From positions 1-51,622 of the forward strand of contig JARXPE010000008.1 in assembly GCA_029887795.1 (NCBI GenBank): a stretch of 51,622 nt of DNA, written 5' to 3'. The notes below the pieces were generated by a model that saw only the letters and a list, made by a program, of their open reading frames with translations, had not been told where the DNA came from and did no database searches. Position numbers and translations under genes: made by a program. Of the stretch, positions 7,524 through 16,645 are shown piece by piece. Within the stretch, counting starts at the first letter, position 1, and each line of letters starts with the position of its first letter. The stretch comes from Thermoproteota archaeon. Lineage in GTDB: Archaea > Thermoproteota > Methanomethylicia > Methanomethylicales > Methanomethylicaceae.

Positions 7524-8919
7524 ATGAAGGGATTGGCTCCATTAATATCCATAGTCCTAATCATTGTCATCTCCATTACAGGATCAACCGTCACCTACGT
7601 CTTCATCAACGATTTCATCGGAGACCACGACGAGCTCTTCAATTTTACCAATAATACTCGTGGAGTCTGTAAAATCAAGAAATTACGATGTAGTGGGTGT
7701 TTATGTGAGGAATGTTGGCGCAAGCTCCGTAAACATTGATAGAGTGTACTTAATGTCACCGGATGGAGCCGCAGTTGGTATTTATGTCCTCTCTTCTCCT
7801 TTGAGCATCCCGCCCGGTCAGCTTGCTAATATCGCCGTGGAACCATGGTATCTTATGGTACCTAAGAGTGGGAACTATTATGTGAAGGTCACAACTACTG
7901 AGGGAGGAGTGGCAGTCTCCAGCACATTCTACCTCAAAAAACTTTACCTTGGAGATTGGGTCGAATATTCTAAAAATCCTGTCTTCGACCCTGACATTCG
8001 GGCTTATTACCCTTGCGTGATATATGATGCGAACAGTTTCAGTGGGCACGGAGAATCTGCAAAGTACAAGATGTGGTTCAACTCGTACAATAATATATAT
8101 ACAATTTGGCTCGCCTATTCAAATGATGGGATAACATGGAATCTGTACAACTCACCAGTATCTGGACTATCATCAAGCGCTGGTCATCCTTGGGTTCTAT
8201 ACTTTCCCGGAGGTTTCTCAGGAAAGAACAATGGAAATAACCCCAGCAGTGCAACAATGTACTACCGTATATGGTATTGGGATACGACAAAACTGTATAC
8301 CGTCGAGGCAATTAGGTATGCTGAATCGCCAGACGGCCTGAACTGGTATAACGACCAGCCCCTTCAGAATGGTGTGGTGCCGATTATAACTGGGACTGAC
8401 TCTGACTGGAACAAAGGGTCCTACGGTCCCACATGCGTCCTTTACAACCCGTCAGCCTCAAATAGCGGCACGAATTGGATGTTTATGATGTACTACGACG
8501 GCACACCAGGCAACAATGAGAGCATTGGTATTGGCTTCTCAAGCGACGGCGTTACATGGACTGGCTATGACAAGAACGGCGACGGAAAGGCTGATCCTGT
8601 TCTCACAGGTAGCGGCTCCGGCTGGGATAAAAACTATGTGTATTCCTGTACAGTTCTTAAGATCGGGTCCACATACCATATGCTGTACAGCGGAGGAGTT
8701 GAAAGCACAAACGAAGGGATTGGCTACGCCACATCGAGCGACGGTCTGACATGGACCAAGGACCCAAACAATCCCGTCTTTCACAAAAGCGATGGCTTAG
8801 CATGGAGAAACATTCGAACTTACAATCCTGCGGTCGTTGAAGTGGAGGGCACATTCAAGATGTGGTTCACTGGTGTCAGCGGATCCAATTACGCAATTGG
8901 CTATGCCACCCCTGAGTGA
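7524..8919 (+). pseudogene. Surface beta-propeller protein with pilin-like N terminus, one frameshift
   Basis: Frame 1 from ATG 7524 encodes MKGLAPLISIVLIIVISITG, the hydrophobic N terminus of archaeal pilin/DUF1628-type exported proteins. After a +1 shift between about 7625 and 7665, homologous coding continues to 8919. The body holds repeated propeller blades of the GH43/GH32-like kind, each with a YS-DG-TW motif (AYSNDGITWNLY, AESPDGLNWY, GFSSDGVTWTGY, ATSSDGLTWTKD). A DKNGDGKADP loop resembles a calcium site. Likely an extracellular, membrane-anchored carbohydrate-binding or glycosidase-like protein; catalytic residues cannot be assigned. The only lesion is one indel, so it may be a sequence error. 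Confidence 0.65.
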
Positions 8920-9405
8920 ACTTAATGAAATCATGAAACATGCCCGCCCAAAAAGTTCACTGCTTGAATCACCTTCTCTAGGAATGCATGTCCCGTGAGT
9001 ATTATCTTCCTAGTTCGAGAAAACTCACTTGGATCGAATTTCTTGAGGATCTCCGTCCCGGAGAAAGAGACCTGTTTATTCCAATATCATATTTTCTATT
9101 TTGGATCAGCTTCTCTACATCTTTTCCAGTTCTGACACTCTCGATCCAGTACCCATTAGCTTACAGTAGCTTTATCATTGACTCGCCATGTTCTTTTTCC
9201 ATCTTCGACGAGAGGATATGCACGAAGCTGGATTCCAACAATATTCCTCCAAGGTTGCTATACTAAAGTGTGCCTATCGTTATAATGTTTTCCCACCACA
9301 AATCAAAGAATCAAGTTTACAATTACTGGATCTTCATCGCAACTACCCATATTGCAGATTCTGCGATCTTTCGTTTCGTTATATTTCCTTTTATAAAGTT
9401 TACAA
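8920..9405. other. Intergenic region, 486 bp
   Basis: I see no supported gene. Short open frames on both strands lack recognisable domains. The last part holds GTTTACAATTAC (9315-9326), TTTTATAAAG (9389-9398) and GTTTAC (9398-9403) ahead of the phosphonoacetate hydrolase. GTTTAC is the half-site of the palindrome found at 12143. Confidence 0.4.
9389..9398 (+). promoter_or_regulatory. TATA box ahead of phosphonoacetate hydrolase
   Basis: TTTTATAAAG is a strong TATA match, but it is only 8-17 bp before the first ATG (9406). Transcription would start near 9418-9422, downstream of that ATG. Either a downstream start is used (a GGAAGGTGAT Shine-Dalgarno-like stretch lies at 9485-9494) or this is not the working promoter. 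Confidence 0.4.
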
Positions 9406-10565
9406 ATGACTATTCTCCTCGAAAAATTTAAAAGTCATAGCTCCCTAGCGTTTTGCAATTCATTAACGACAGGGTGTACTTTTTTGGAAGGTGATAAACC
9501 GATTGTTGTAGTCTGCTTAGATGGGTGCTCTTGGGATTACATAAACGCCGCCAAAATGCCGTTTCTGAAGAGCTCCTCTATGAATAATTACTGCTGTAAT
9601 GCCATGGTGCCCACCGTCACCAACATAAACAACGACTCTATCTTGACTGGTGAATTTCCAGAAGTGCATGGCATAGTCGGGAACTACTACTACGACAAAA
9701 AGACCGGGACAGAAAGGCAGATGAATCATTCTTCCATCCTTAAGTGTAAGACCCTTTTAGAAAAGGCATCTTTGATGGGGAAGAAACCCGTCATCATAAC
9801 AGCAAAGGACAAGCTGCGGCGCCTATTTGAGAGCCCAGATGTGGTCACGATCTCCTCAGAGGAACCTCCTCAGGAGATCGTCGATAAAGTCGGGCGCCCC
9901 CCGGAATATACACTTCTGAGGTGAACATATGGCTCTTCGATGTGGCGAGATTCTTTATTGAGAGAGGATATGACCTCGTTTACGTCTCCACTACCGACTA
10001 TGTCTCTCACATTTACGAACCAAACAGCGATGAAGCCATAGAATACATGGAAAGAATTGACGAGAAGCTCTCAAAACTCATGGAAAAAGATGCGATCTTT
10101 GCCCTAACCTCAGACCACGGGATGAATAAAAAATCTCTGAAGATCAATCTACAGGCGCTCCTCAAAAATCATGGCATAGACTCTTTGGTAATTCCAATTA
10201 TAAAGGACGATTACTTCGTGCACCACAAAAACCTTGGAGGCTCTGTTTATGTATATTTAAATAACAGGAATCTAAATCGTACAAAAGAAGTCTTGGTCGA
10301 CCAAGAAGGTGTCGAGCTTGTCCTCACCTCAGAAGAAGCACACAAAGAACTAATATTACCCTTGGAGAGTGTGGGTGACCTTCTGGTCTTGGGCGCCAAG
10401 GATGTAGTCTTTGGTAACACGAGCACGACTCCAGTGGAAGATGTGGAGATAAGATCGCACGGGTCGATGCACGAAAGGGTCGTTCCTGTCATCTCTAATT
10501 ATGATCTAGGTAATATCCGTTACAACAAAGACGTTATACCTTCCCTATTCCGCCTCCTAACATAA
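9406..10565 (+). pseudogene. phnA: Phosphonoacetate hydrolase (alkaline phosphatase superfamily), one-base frameshift
   Basis: PhnA hydrolyses phosphonoacetate to acetate and phosphate using two zinc ions. The N-terminal half has VVCLDGCSWDYI (metal Asp), the nucleophile region VPTVTNINNDSILTGEFP with Thr at the usual position, HGIVGNYYYD and ITAKDKLRRL. The second half has YVSTTDYVSHIYEP and LTSDHGMN (metal Asp/His pairs), VHHKNLGG and RSHGSMHERVVP. All catalytic motifs are kept. The frame breaks near 9904: adding one base restores PEIYTSEVNIWLFD. Together with intact motifs, this suggests a very recent lesion or a sequencing error. Encoded on the opposite strand from the adjacent PbfA-like gene (stops facing each other). 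Confidence 0.85.
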
Positions 10566-10718
10566 TGGCTCCTGAAAACTCTGCAAAATAATGCATTAAA
10601 ATCAACTCTGCTGTGCTTTTTGTTATGTTTCAAAAATATGCGAGGGGGACTTTTTCTCGTTCCTTCACTTAGGTCCCTCAAGCTGTTATATCCATTATAT
10701 TTGGCGGATGACTGTTGA

Positions 10719-12095
10719 TCATTTTTGCTTATTCTCGACTTCTTCAATGGAACTTTCTATGATGTCAAGCGCCACATCCATCTCTTCGCGGGATATCGTC
10801 AATGGTGGCATCAGCGAGAGAATGTTTCCTCCTGTGGTCTTGAAGGCCAAACCCTTCCTAAAGCATTTGTACATGACCTCTTCCGCTTCGTCCGATGCCT
10901 TTGTTCTCTTCTCCCTGTCTCTCACGAGCTCAATCGCGAGGAACAGCCCAACCCCTCTGACGTCTCCTATGAACCTGTGCCTCTCCTTCATCTCCTCCAT
11001 CCTCTTCATTGCGTACCTTCCCATAACATCCGCCCTTTCCACTAGCCTCTCGTCCTTTATGGTATCGAGCACTGCAATTCCTGCAGCCGCGCATACTGGG
11101 TTCTTCTCATGCGTAAAGTGTCCTATTGACCAGTTCTCCACTTTTTCGGCTAACTCTTTCCTTGCAATGATGCCAGCGATGGGCATTATCCCGCCGCCCA
11201 GCGACTTCCCAATTGCCAGAATGTCTGGCACAATATCGTAATGCTCACAGGCGAACATCTTGCCGGTCCTCCCCAGACCCGACAATATCTCGTCAAATAC
11301 GAGGGCAGCGCCCTCCTCCTCACAACCTTCCTTGACGATCTTCCAGTACTCCTTAGGTGGTACCACGACATGTGCCCCACGGATGGGCTCCGCAATAACC
11401 GCGGCAACGTCCCCCGCATTTTTATCCATGACATACTTTATCATTTCAGCACATGTCAAATTGCAGCTCTCGACATCCTTGTGACCGTAGGGGCACCTAT
11501 AACAGTAAGGAGGTGGCACATGTTCCGTTCCAGAGACGACTGGCAGTTTTGCCCTAAAGATGGCCTCCCCTCCAATGCTCTTCGCGCCCATGGTTGCTCC
11601 ATGGAACGAGTCCCACCATGAGACTGTTTTTATCTTCCCGCTGGATCTAACTGACAGATCGTACGCCATTTCAATCGCCTCAGCACCTCCTGGCGCAAAG
11701 AGCACTCTAGAATTCTCTGCCCCCATTGGCGAGATCTCGACGAGCCTCTTGGCAAGCTCTATCGCCCTTATGTTCGTGTACCTCCTCGGGCAGAATGAGA
11801 GATCGTCTATCTGCTCTTTGATCGCCTTAATCACCCTTGGATTTGAGAACCCCACGTTATGAACGGTATTTCCATGGAAGTCCAAATACTTCTTACCGGA
11901 ATAGTCTTCAATATAGCTACCATAAGCCTTTCTGACCACATTTAAGCAAGGTGTGGAAAGGGACTGATGGATGAAGTACTTTGCGTCCTCATCCAAAACG
12001 CTCCTGATGTATTCGGGGAGTCCCTCCAGCCACTCCCTCCTCTTTGGCGAGATGCTAAGATCTCCCTCTGCCTTTAGTTTATCTATATTGAGCAT
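10719..12095 (-). CDS. pbfA: PbfA-like class III PLP enzyme, (R)-1-hydroxy-2-aminoethylphosphonate ammonia-lyase candidate
   Basis: 458-residue fold-type I PLP enzyme of aminotransferase class III. The PLP Asp is D268 (VFDEILSGLGRTGKM) and the Schiff-base Lys is K297 (AIGKSLGGG). Stretches FCPRRYTN, WWDSFHGA, SIGGEAIFR and GTEHVPPPYCYRCPYG resemble the PbfA subgroup found beside phnA and phnX. PbfA removes ammonia from (R)-1-hydroxy-2-aminoethylphosphonate to give phosphonoacetaldehyde, the substrate of the phnX product. A four-Cys insert near 198-215 (CYRC...C...C) may bind metal. Divergent from the regulator gene, with a perfect palindrome between. A generic 4-aminobutyrate-type aminotransferase is the alternative. 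Confidence 0.7.
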   Translation of the reverse strand: MLNIDKLKAEGDLSISPKRREWLEGLPEYIRSVLDEDAKYFIHQSLSTPCLNVVRKAYGSYIEDYSGKKYLDFHGNTVHNVGFSNPRVIKAIKEQIDDLSFCPRRYTNIRAIELAKRLVEISPMGAENSRVLFAPGGAEAIEMAYDLSVRSSGKIKTVSWWDSFHGATMGAKSIGGEAIFRAKLPVVSGTEHVPPPYCYRCPYGHKDVESCNLTCAEMIKYVMDKNAGDVAAVIAEPIRGAHVVVPPKEYWKIVKEGCEEEGAALVFDEILSGLGRTGKMFACEHYDIVPDILAIGKSLGGGIMPIAGIIARKELAEKVENWSIGHFTHEKNPVCAAAGIAVLDTIKDERLVERADVMGRYAMKRMEEMKERHRFIGDVRGVGLFLAIELVRDREKRTKASDEAEEVMYKCFRKGLAFKTTGGNILSLMPPLTISREEMDVALDIIESSIEEVENKQK

Positions 12096-12142
12096 ATTCT
12101 CCCCTACTGATGGGGAGCTAAACTCCGTTTATTAGCATTAAT

Positions 12143-12156
12143 GTTTACTAGTAAAC
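12143..12156. promoter_or_regulatory. Perfect 14-bp palindrome, candidate operator of the phosphonate regulon
   Basis: GTTTACTAGTAAAC reads the same on both strands. It lies in the 118-bp divergent gap between the PbfA-like gene and the HTH regulator, 21 bp upstream of the regulator's TATA-like TTAAATAAAA (12178-12187). A close variant, GTTTACTTGTTAAC, occurs before the MFS transporter at 15183-15196. Position upstream of the TATA box suits an activator. Confidence 0.6.
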
Positions 12157-12177
12157 CTAAAAAAATAAGATAAAAGA

Positions 12178-12187
12178 TTAAATAAAA
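12178..12187 (+). promoter_or_regulatory. TATA box of the regulator-phnX operon
   Basis: TTAAATAAAA is centred about 31 bp before ATG 12214, giving a very short or absent 5' leader. No Shine-Dalgarno sequence precedes this ATG, as expected for a near-leaderless first gene. Confidence 0.5.
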
Positions 12188-12213
12188 TCAAAACAATACT
12201 ATTTGGGGGCTCT

Positions 12214-12987
12214 ATGTATTCAGTAACTATACAGAAGGATCCTCACCACTGTCCGTTTTCCGACGTTACTATGAATTGTGACGTTAGGTTACTCCACACA
12301 TGCGTCCAATTCAATGGCTCTACCGAGAACGTGTGGAGCCACATATCCTCCGCCGAGAAAGAGGAGCTTCAGAAATCGATCCACAGGCTCAAGTCCCATC
12401 CAAAAATCGCAAAGCTCGAAATAGTCAATCTGACCAAAAACTTTGCCTCCATTAGGGTTGACGTAATGTCAACCAAAACCATTGCGCCCATAATTTTGAA
12501 CGGAGGATACTTGATAACGCCGATATTGGCTTTGGACGGCAAGGAGTTCTGGAGGGCTATTTTCTCTACAAAAAGCCAGCTGAATAAAGCTCTAAATGGG
12601 ATAATGAAAAATTACTCTCTGAAGGTGGTTGAGGTTCTGGAGCTGGACCCGATGGTCTTTTTCAATCTGATCCAAAATTTTGAATATGTCCTCTCAATAA
12701 TCAACACAATAAATGACCTGACAACGAAGGAAAAACAACTTCTCATGACCGCGATCAAAAAGGGATTCTACGACGAGCCCAAGCGAATCAACACGATCGA
12801 GCTTGCGAACCTTTTTGGGGTCTCAAAGGTGGCGATCTCCCGACGAATAAGAAGGCTAGAGCGTAAACTCCTTCCTACCCTATGGGCTTTGGCATCAAGA
12901 TCACAGGATGTAAACATGTTAACATCAAACTATATCGGAAATGAGGGGGAGATCGCACCTAGGGTAGGAAAAAATGTGGAAGTATAG
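12214..12987 (+). CDS. HTH-10 (bacterio-opsin activator-like) transcriptional regulator
   Basis: 257 residues. The N-terminal half (1-160) is a sensor-like alpha/beta region opening with HHCPFSDVTMNCDVRLLHTC, whose His/Cys cluster could bind a metal or ligand. The C terminus (about 180-230) is the HTH: LTTKEKQLLMTAIKKGFYDEP then IELANLFGVSKVAISRRIRRLERK, the arrangement of archaeal HTH-10 proteins. First gene of the operon, its end overlapping phnX by 14 bp, and divergent from the PbfA-like gene. I infer that it controls phosphonate use through the GTTTAC palindromes. Confidence 0.85.
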   Translation: MYSVTIQKDPHHCPFSDVTMNCDVRLLHTCVQFNGSTENVWSHISSAEKEELQKSIHRLKSHPKIAKLEIVNLTKNFASIRVDVMSTKTIAPIILNGGYLITPILALDGKEFWRAIFSTKSQLNKALNGIMKNYSLKVVEVLELDPMVFFNLIQNFEYVLSIINTINDLTTKEKQLLMTAIKKGFYDEPKRINTIELANLFGVSKVAISRRIRRLERKLLPTLWALASRSQDVNMLTSNYIGNEGEIAPRVGKNVEV

Positions 12988-13771
12988 AGGTCCCGTAAAA
13001 TTAGTGATATTGGATACTGCAGGAACAATCTGCGACGGTCCACAAGATCTAAGGCACATCTGGCCAGAAGATGATGGACTTGGCGTGAAGGCACCAGTGG
13101 TTCCATTCTATGAGACTCTGAAATCCCGGGGCGTGATCTTGAACTGGACCGCCATAAGGAAACCTATGGGTCTTTTCAAAAAAGACCACCTTCGTACACT
13201 ATTAGAAATGCCAGAGGCTAAGGCGCAATTTAAGAAGGTTCACGGGAGAGATTGGACTGAGAAGGACTTGGACGAGATGTTCGAGGACTACAAGAAGATG
13301 CTCAACGAAGTCATTGTTCACCCAGAACTCGCCAAGCCGATCCCAGGGGCTGTTGAGGTAATTCAAAAACTCAGGGATTATGGGAAGCTCATAGGAAACA
13401 CCACAGGATACACTGCTGAGGCCTCTAAACTGTTGAACACAAAGCTGGAGAAGGGATACGGAATAAAGTTTGACTTCGCGGCCACACCCGAGATCGTGAA
13501 GGCAAGGAGACCCTATCCATGGATGGTCATGAAGCACATGGAAGTTTTGAATGTTTATCCTCCTGCAGCGGTCGTAAAGGTCGGAGACACCAAGCATGAT
13601 ATTAGGGAGGGCAAATTCGCCGGCGCATGGACGGTTGGGCTTTACAAGACAGGGAACGACGACTTTGAGACCCTAGCTGCGGAGGAGCCTGACTACCTGA
13701 TCCCATCCATAGCAGAGCTCCTTCCTGTGATCTGGGACATTGAGAACCGCCTCAAGGAAGGCAGATACTGA
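12974..13771 (+). CDS. phnX: Phosphonoacetaldehyde hydrolase (phosphonatase)
   Basis: HAD-superfamily enzyme that cleaves phosphonoacetaldehyde to acetaldehyde and phosphate. The nucleophile Asp14 sits in VILDTAGT (the usual Trp/second Asp replaced by Thr15). The family's Schiff-base lysine is present as Lys69 in PMGLFKKDHLR, which separates phosphonatases from other HAD enzymes. Further motifs: GNTTGYTAEA (motif II), RRPYPWMVMKHM and KVGDTKHDIREGKFAGAWTVGL (motif IV). 265 residues, full length. ATG overlaps the regulator's stop by 14 bp; the next gene follows after 11 bp with a GGTGATCC ribosome site. Confidence 0.93.
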   Translation: MWKYRGPVKLVILDTAGTICDGPQDLRHIWPEDDGLGVKAPVVPFYETLKSRGVILNWTAIRKPMGLFKKDHLRTLLEMPEAKAQFKKVHGRDWTEKDLDEMFEDYKKMLNEVIVHPELAKPIPGAVEVIQKLRDYGKLIGNTTGYTAEASKLLNTKLEKGYGIKFDFAATPEIVKARRPYPWMVMKHMEVLNVYPPAAVVKVGDTKHDIREGKFAGAWTVGLYKTGNDDFETLAAEEPDYLIPSIAELLPVIWDIENRLKEGRY

Positions 13772-13779
13772 GGTGATCC
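13772..13779 (+). promoter_or_regulatory. Ribosome binding site deciding the start of the second aminotransferase
   Basis: GGTGATCC lies directly after the phnX stop and 3-4 bases before GTG 13783, complementary to the archaeal 16S 3' end (anti-SD GATCACC). It supports initiation at 13783 rather than at the GTG at 13876 and therefore places the TAG at 13843-13845 inside the coding sequence. Confidence 0.75.
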
Positions 13780-13782
13780 AAA

Positions 13783-15126
13783 GTGTCTGCCTCAGACCCT
13801 GAGGAGAGGTATAAGCAACTACACCCGGGCTCCTATCTAGTCTAGCAGGAGGCTACTAAATACCTCCCTGGCGGAGTGTCCGCCTACGGGCAATTCAGGA
13901 AACCCTTCCCTCTTTATTTCAGAAAGGCTAAAGGTGCGAGACTCTGGGACGTAGACGGCAATGAGTACATCGATGTCCACTGCGGTTACGGACCCATTCT
14001 CTTAGGGCATGGACATCCCACAATAATAAACGCAATCGAGGAGGCGAAAGAGAGGGGTTTACAGTACGGTGCGCCTTCTGACGTGATGGTAGAGTGGGCA
14101 AAGCTCATCATAAAGCACGTCCCTTCCATAAAGAAGATCCGATTCGTCAGCACAGGATCTGAAGCTGTGACATACGCGGTGAGGTTATGCAAGGGGTACA
14201 CGAAGCGCTCCAAGATATGCAAACCCGAAGGGTCGTACCACGGCACCTCGGACTGGTCGCTTGCGAGCACTGCAGAATACGGTGGTCCGCCAGAAGCTCC
14301 GACGCCCGTACCGCACTCCATGGGGCTTGACCACGCTATAGACAAGTTTGTCATTATCCCTTGGAACGATCCCGACAATGCCGTGAAGATAATAAAGCAG
14401 AACGCAAAGGATCTGGCATGTGTCCTGATGGAGCCCATTTCAGGCACAGGTCTTGGCTTCGTAGAGCCCACCAAAGAATACCTAAAGGCACTGAGGGAGG
14501 TAACGGCTGAGAACGATATCCCTCTGATCTTCGACGAAGTAATGGTGGGATTCCGCTGGGGTAATATGAGCTGTGCCCAAGGCTACCTCGGTGTAAAGCC
14601 CGACGTCACAATCTTGGGCAAGGTTATAGCGGGCGGAGCTCCAGTTGGCGCCTACGGTGGGAGAGAGGATATCATGGAGGTGGTATCCCCGCTCCATGGA
14701 AAAACTCCACAGGAAAGGGTATACCAGAGCGGTACCTTCTGTGGAAATCCCTTCACCGCCTCGGTAGGGCTTGCCGTCCTGAAGTACTTGGATGCTCACG
14801 AGAACGAAGTGTACAGCCACGTCAACAACATCGCAGAGAGCATACGAAAAGGTGTTAGAGACCTCGTTACAGATATGAATATCCAGGCGCAGGTCGTCGG
14901 CAAGTTCTCGAACTTCGAGGTGCACTTTACCGACAAGCCCTACACCAACCTGAGGGAGTTCCTCAAGGTCAATAAGGACAAGCTGAGAAGAGTCGACCTA
15001 GAGCTAATAAACCGCGGCATCTTCAAGCTCCCTGGACACTTCGCGTTCACATGTTTCCCGCACACCAAAGAGGACGTAGCAAAAATCTTAGAAGCCTACC
15101 AGGACGCACTCAAAATCGTGAGCTAA
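13783..15126 (+). pseudogene. Class III aminotransferase (glutamate-1-semialdehyde aminomutase-like) interrupted by in-frame TAG at codon 21
   Basis: Fold-type I PLP enzyme; the PLP Lys is codon 280 (ILGKVIAGGAPVGAYGG) and the Asp lies in LIFDEVMVGFR. From GTG 13783 the frame reads ERYKQLHPGSYLV, then TAG (13843-13845), then QEATKYLPGGVSAYGQFRKP, which is the usual family N-terminal helix and PGGV loop. Homology is thus continuous across the stop. Either a nonsense mutation, an error, or amber readthrough. Its place between phnX and the transporter suggests an amine-removing step on 2-aminoethylphosphonate, since no class V PhnW is present; this is inference. Poly-T terminator follows. Confidence 0.75.
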
Positions 15127-15158
15127 AAGATTTTTCTTTTTTTTATTTTTATTTTTAA
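15127..15158 (+). terminator. Poly-T terminator after the regulator-phnX operon
   Basis: Immediately after the stop codon come several T-runs (TTTTTCTTTTTTTTATTTTT), the typical intrinsic archaeal termination signal without a needed hairpin. Confidence 0.6.
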
Positions 15159-15182
15159 GCATTCTTATTATCGTCAAAACAC

Positions 15183-15196
15183 GTTTACTTGTTAAC
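15183..15196. promoter_or_regulatory. Second operator candidate (GTTTACTTGTTAAC)
   Basis: Differs from the perfect palindrome at 12143-12156 at two of 14 positions and keeps the GTTTACT half. It lies about 30 bp upstream of a TATA-like TTTTTTAAAT (about 15225-15234) that precedes the transporter ATG at 15248, the same order of elements as at the regulator promoter. Confidence 0.5.
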
Positions 15197-15247
15197 GACA
15201 AGATATTACCATTCTTGGGACATCCTTTTTTAAATTGAGGTCTATCT

Positions 15248-16511
15248 ATGAGTCTAACACAAGAGGCATTGTCTTTGTTAAAATCTTGGAGAATTCAAAT
15301 TACGCTGGCCTCATGTCTAGCATACGCCCTCTACTACTGGGGCAGGTACAACTACAGCGGTCTAGGTCCCTTTGTAAAGTCCGCCCTCGCTTGGCCCGCT
15401 TGGCAGTGGGGAGTATTCGCCTCGGCAATGACTGCTGGCTATGCCATCGGGCAGTTCATCAACGGCGCACTAATTGACTACTACGGTCCCAGAAAGGTTT
15501 ACAGTATAGGCGCGGTGGGCAGCGGACTTGCAAACATCGCCACTGGTCTGTTTCCATTCTTCCCATCGATGAGTACTTCTTGGTTCTTGAATGGGTATTT
15601 CCAAGCATCAGGGTCGCCGAGCTACGGCAAGCTTTTCACCTGTTGGTTCCCCCCAAAAGCGAGGGGGCTACCAAATGCACTTAACGACGCAGCAAGGCTT
15701 ATTGGGTCTTTGACAATTGTTCCATTGGCAGCCTATATAGCCACGGTGATGGGGTGGCAGTGGGGGTTTATTATTCCAGGAATAATCCTCTTCCCCGCCG
15801 CCGTTATGATATGGTTTTAATCAGGGATCAGCCCAAAGAGTGCGGGATAAAGGGATGTGACTGGATCCCGGAGACCGAAAAGAAGAGCCTAGTAAAGGAG
15901 ATGGTGACTGCTTACACCTTTGTTTGGAGACGGTGGCGTTTCCTGAGCCACTCCGTGGCTTATGGCATGAGCCAGTTCACTAGGTTCGGGATTTACACAT
16001 GGATTCCCATATACGCCGTGGAAGTCCTTGGCTTTAATCCGATAGCAGGTGCTGCACTGCTTTCCGTCTCTCCTTTAGCTGGTGCCATAGCCACGGTAGT
16101 CTTCGGGTGGCTGGCAGACAAGCTAGGATTCGGATCAAGAAGAATCCTGCTAGGTCTTGGCTTGACTATATCCGCAATATCGCTTTTGGTAATCGGGTGG
16201 TACCCGCACCTTCCGACCGCTGCATACGTCGGGCTCGTCTTCCTTGTGGGAGCATTCACTGAGGGCCTTGATACTGTTTACTTCTTGGTAGTCATGGACA
16301 AATTCGGAAAAGCTGGTAAGGCTGGTACTGCCTATGGCAGTCTGAACGCAGTTGGCAAGGTGTTCGGGACGTTCTCCTCGGCAATACTCGGGTTCGTGCT
16401 GACCATTTCGGGCTGGATCTCTGCCTTTAACTGCTCGCCATATTGGGCTTCATCGGCACAGTTATGATGCTCCCTGTGACTGCCGCTTGGATAAGGGGCG
16501 ACATCGAATAA
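15248..16511 (+). pseudogene. GlpT-like MFS transporter (organophosphate/phosphonate uptake candidate), two frameshifts
   Basis: Twelve-helix MFS protein of the organophosphate:phosphate antiporter kind. N-terminal half: YALYYWGRYNYSGLGP in helix 1 and the loop DYYGPRKVYS after helix 2. A base is missing in the T-run near 15814 (FF-L-IRDQPKECG restored by one T) and another near 16428 (restores LLAILGFIGTVMMLP). It ends with TAA at 16509-16511. Everything else is conserved, so these may be sequencing errors. Located last in the phosphonate island with its own operator-like site; it likely imports a phosphonate in exchange for phosphate. Substrate is inferred. Confidence 0.75.
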
Positions 16512-16556
16512 TTTTTTCTCCCTTTTTCTTTTCTCTGTTTTTTATTTTTCTTCGTC
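16512..16556 (+). terminator. Pyrimidine-rich terminator after the MFS transporter
   Basis: Four T-runs (TTTTTTCTCCCTTTTTC and following) start at the stop codon, consistent with archaeal termination. Confidence 0.5.
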
Positions 16557-16645
16557 TTTGCCCTAGTTCTCCATAATTCTTATCCAATATGCAGGCAGAA
16601 AACCCGCCTTTTTACCTTCTTTCTCATTTGTTCTTTGTGATCCTT

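Noticed and set aside
8988-9266. A 92-codon plus-strand frame in the gap before phnA
   Set aside because: No recognisable domain, no ribosome site and low-complexity Ser/Ile/Phe composition; not reported as a gene.
13843-13845. Genome-wide TAG reassignment as explanation of the internal amber codon
   Set aside because: TAG is used as an ordinary stop by the neighbouring regulator (12985-12987) and by other intact genes, so only site-specific readthrough, error or mutation remain.
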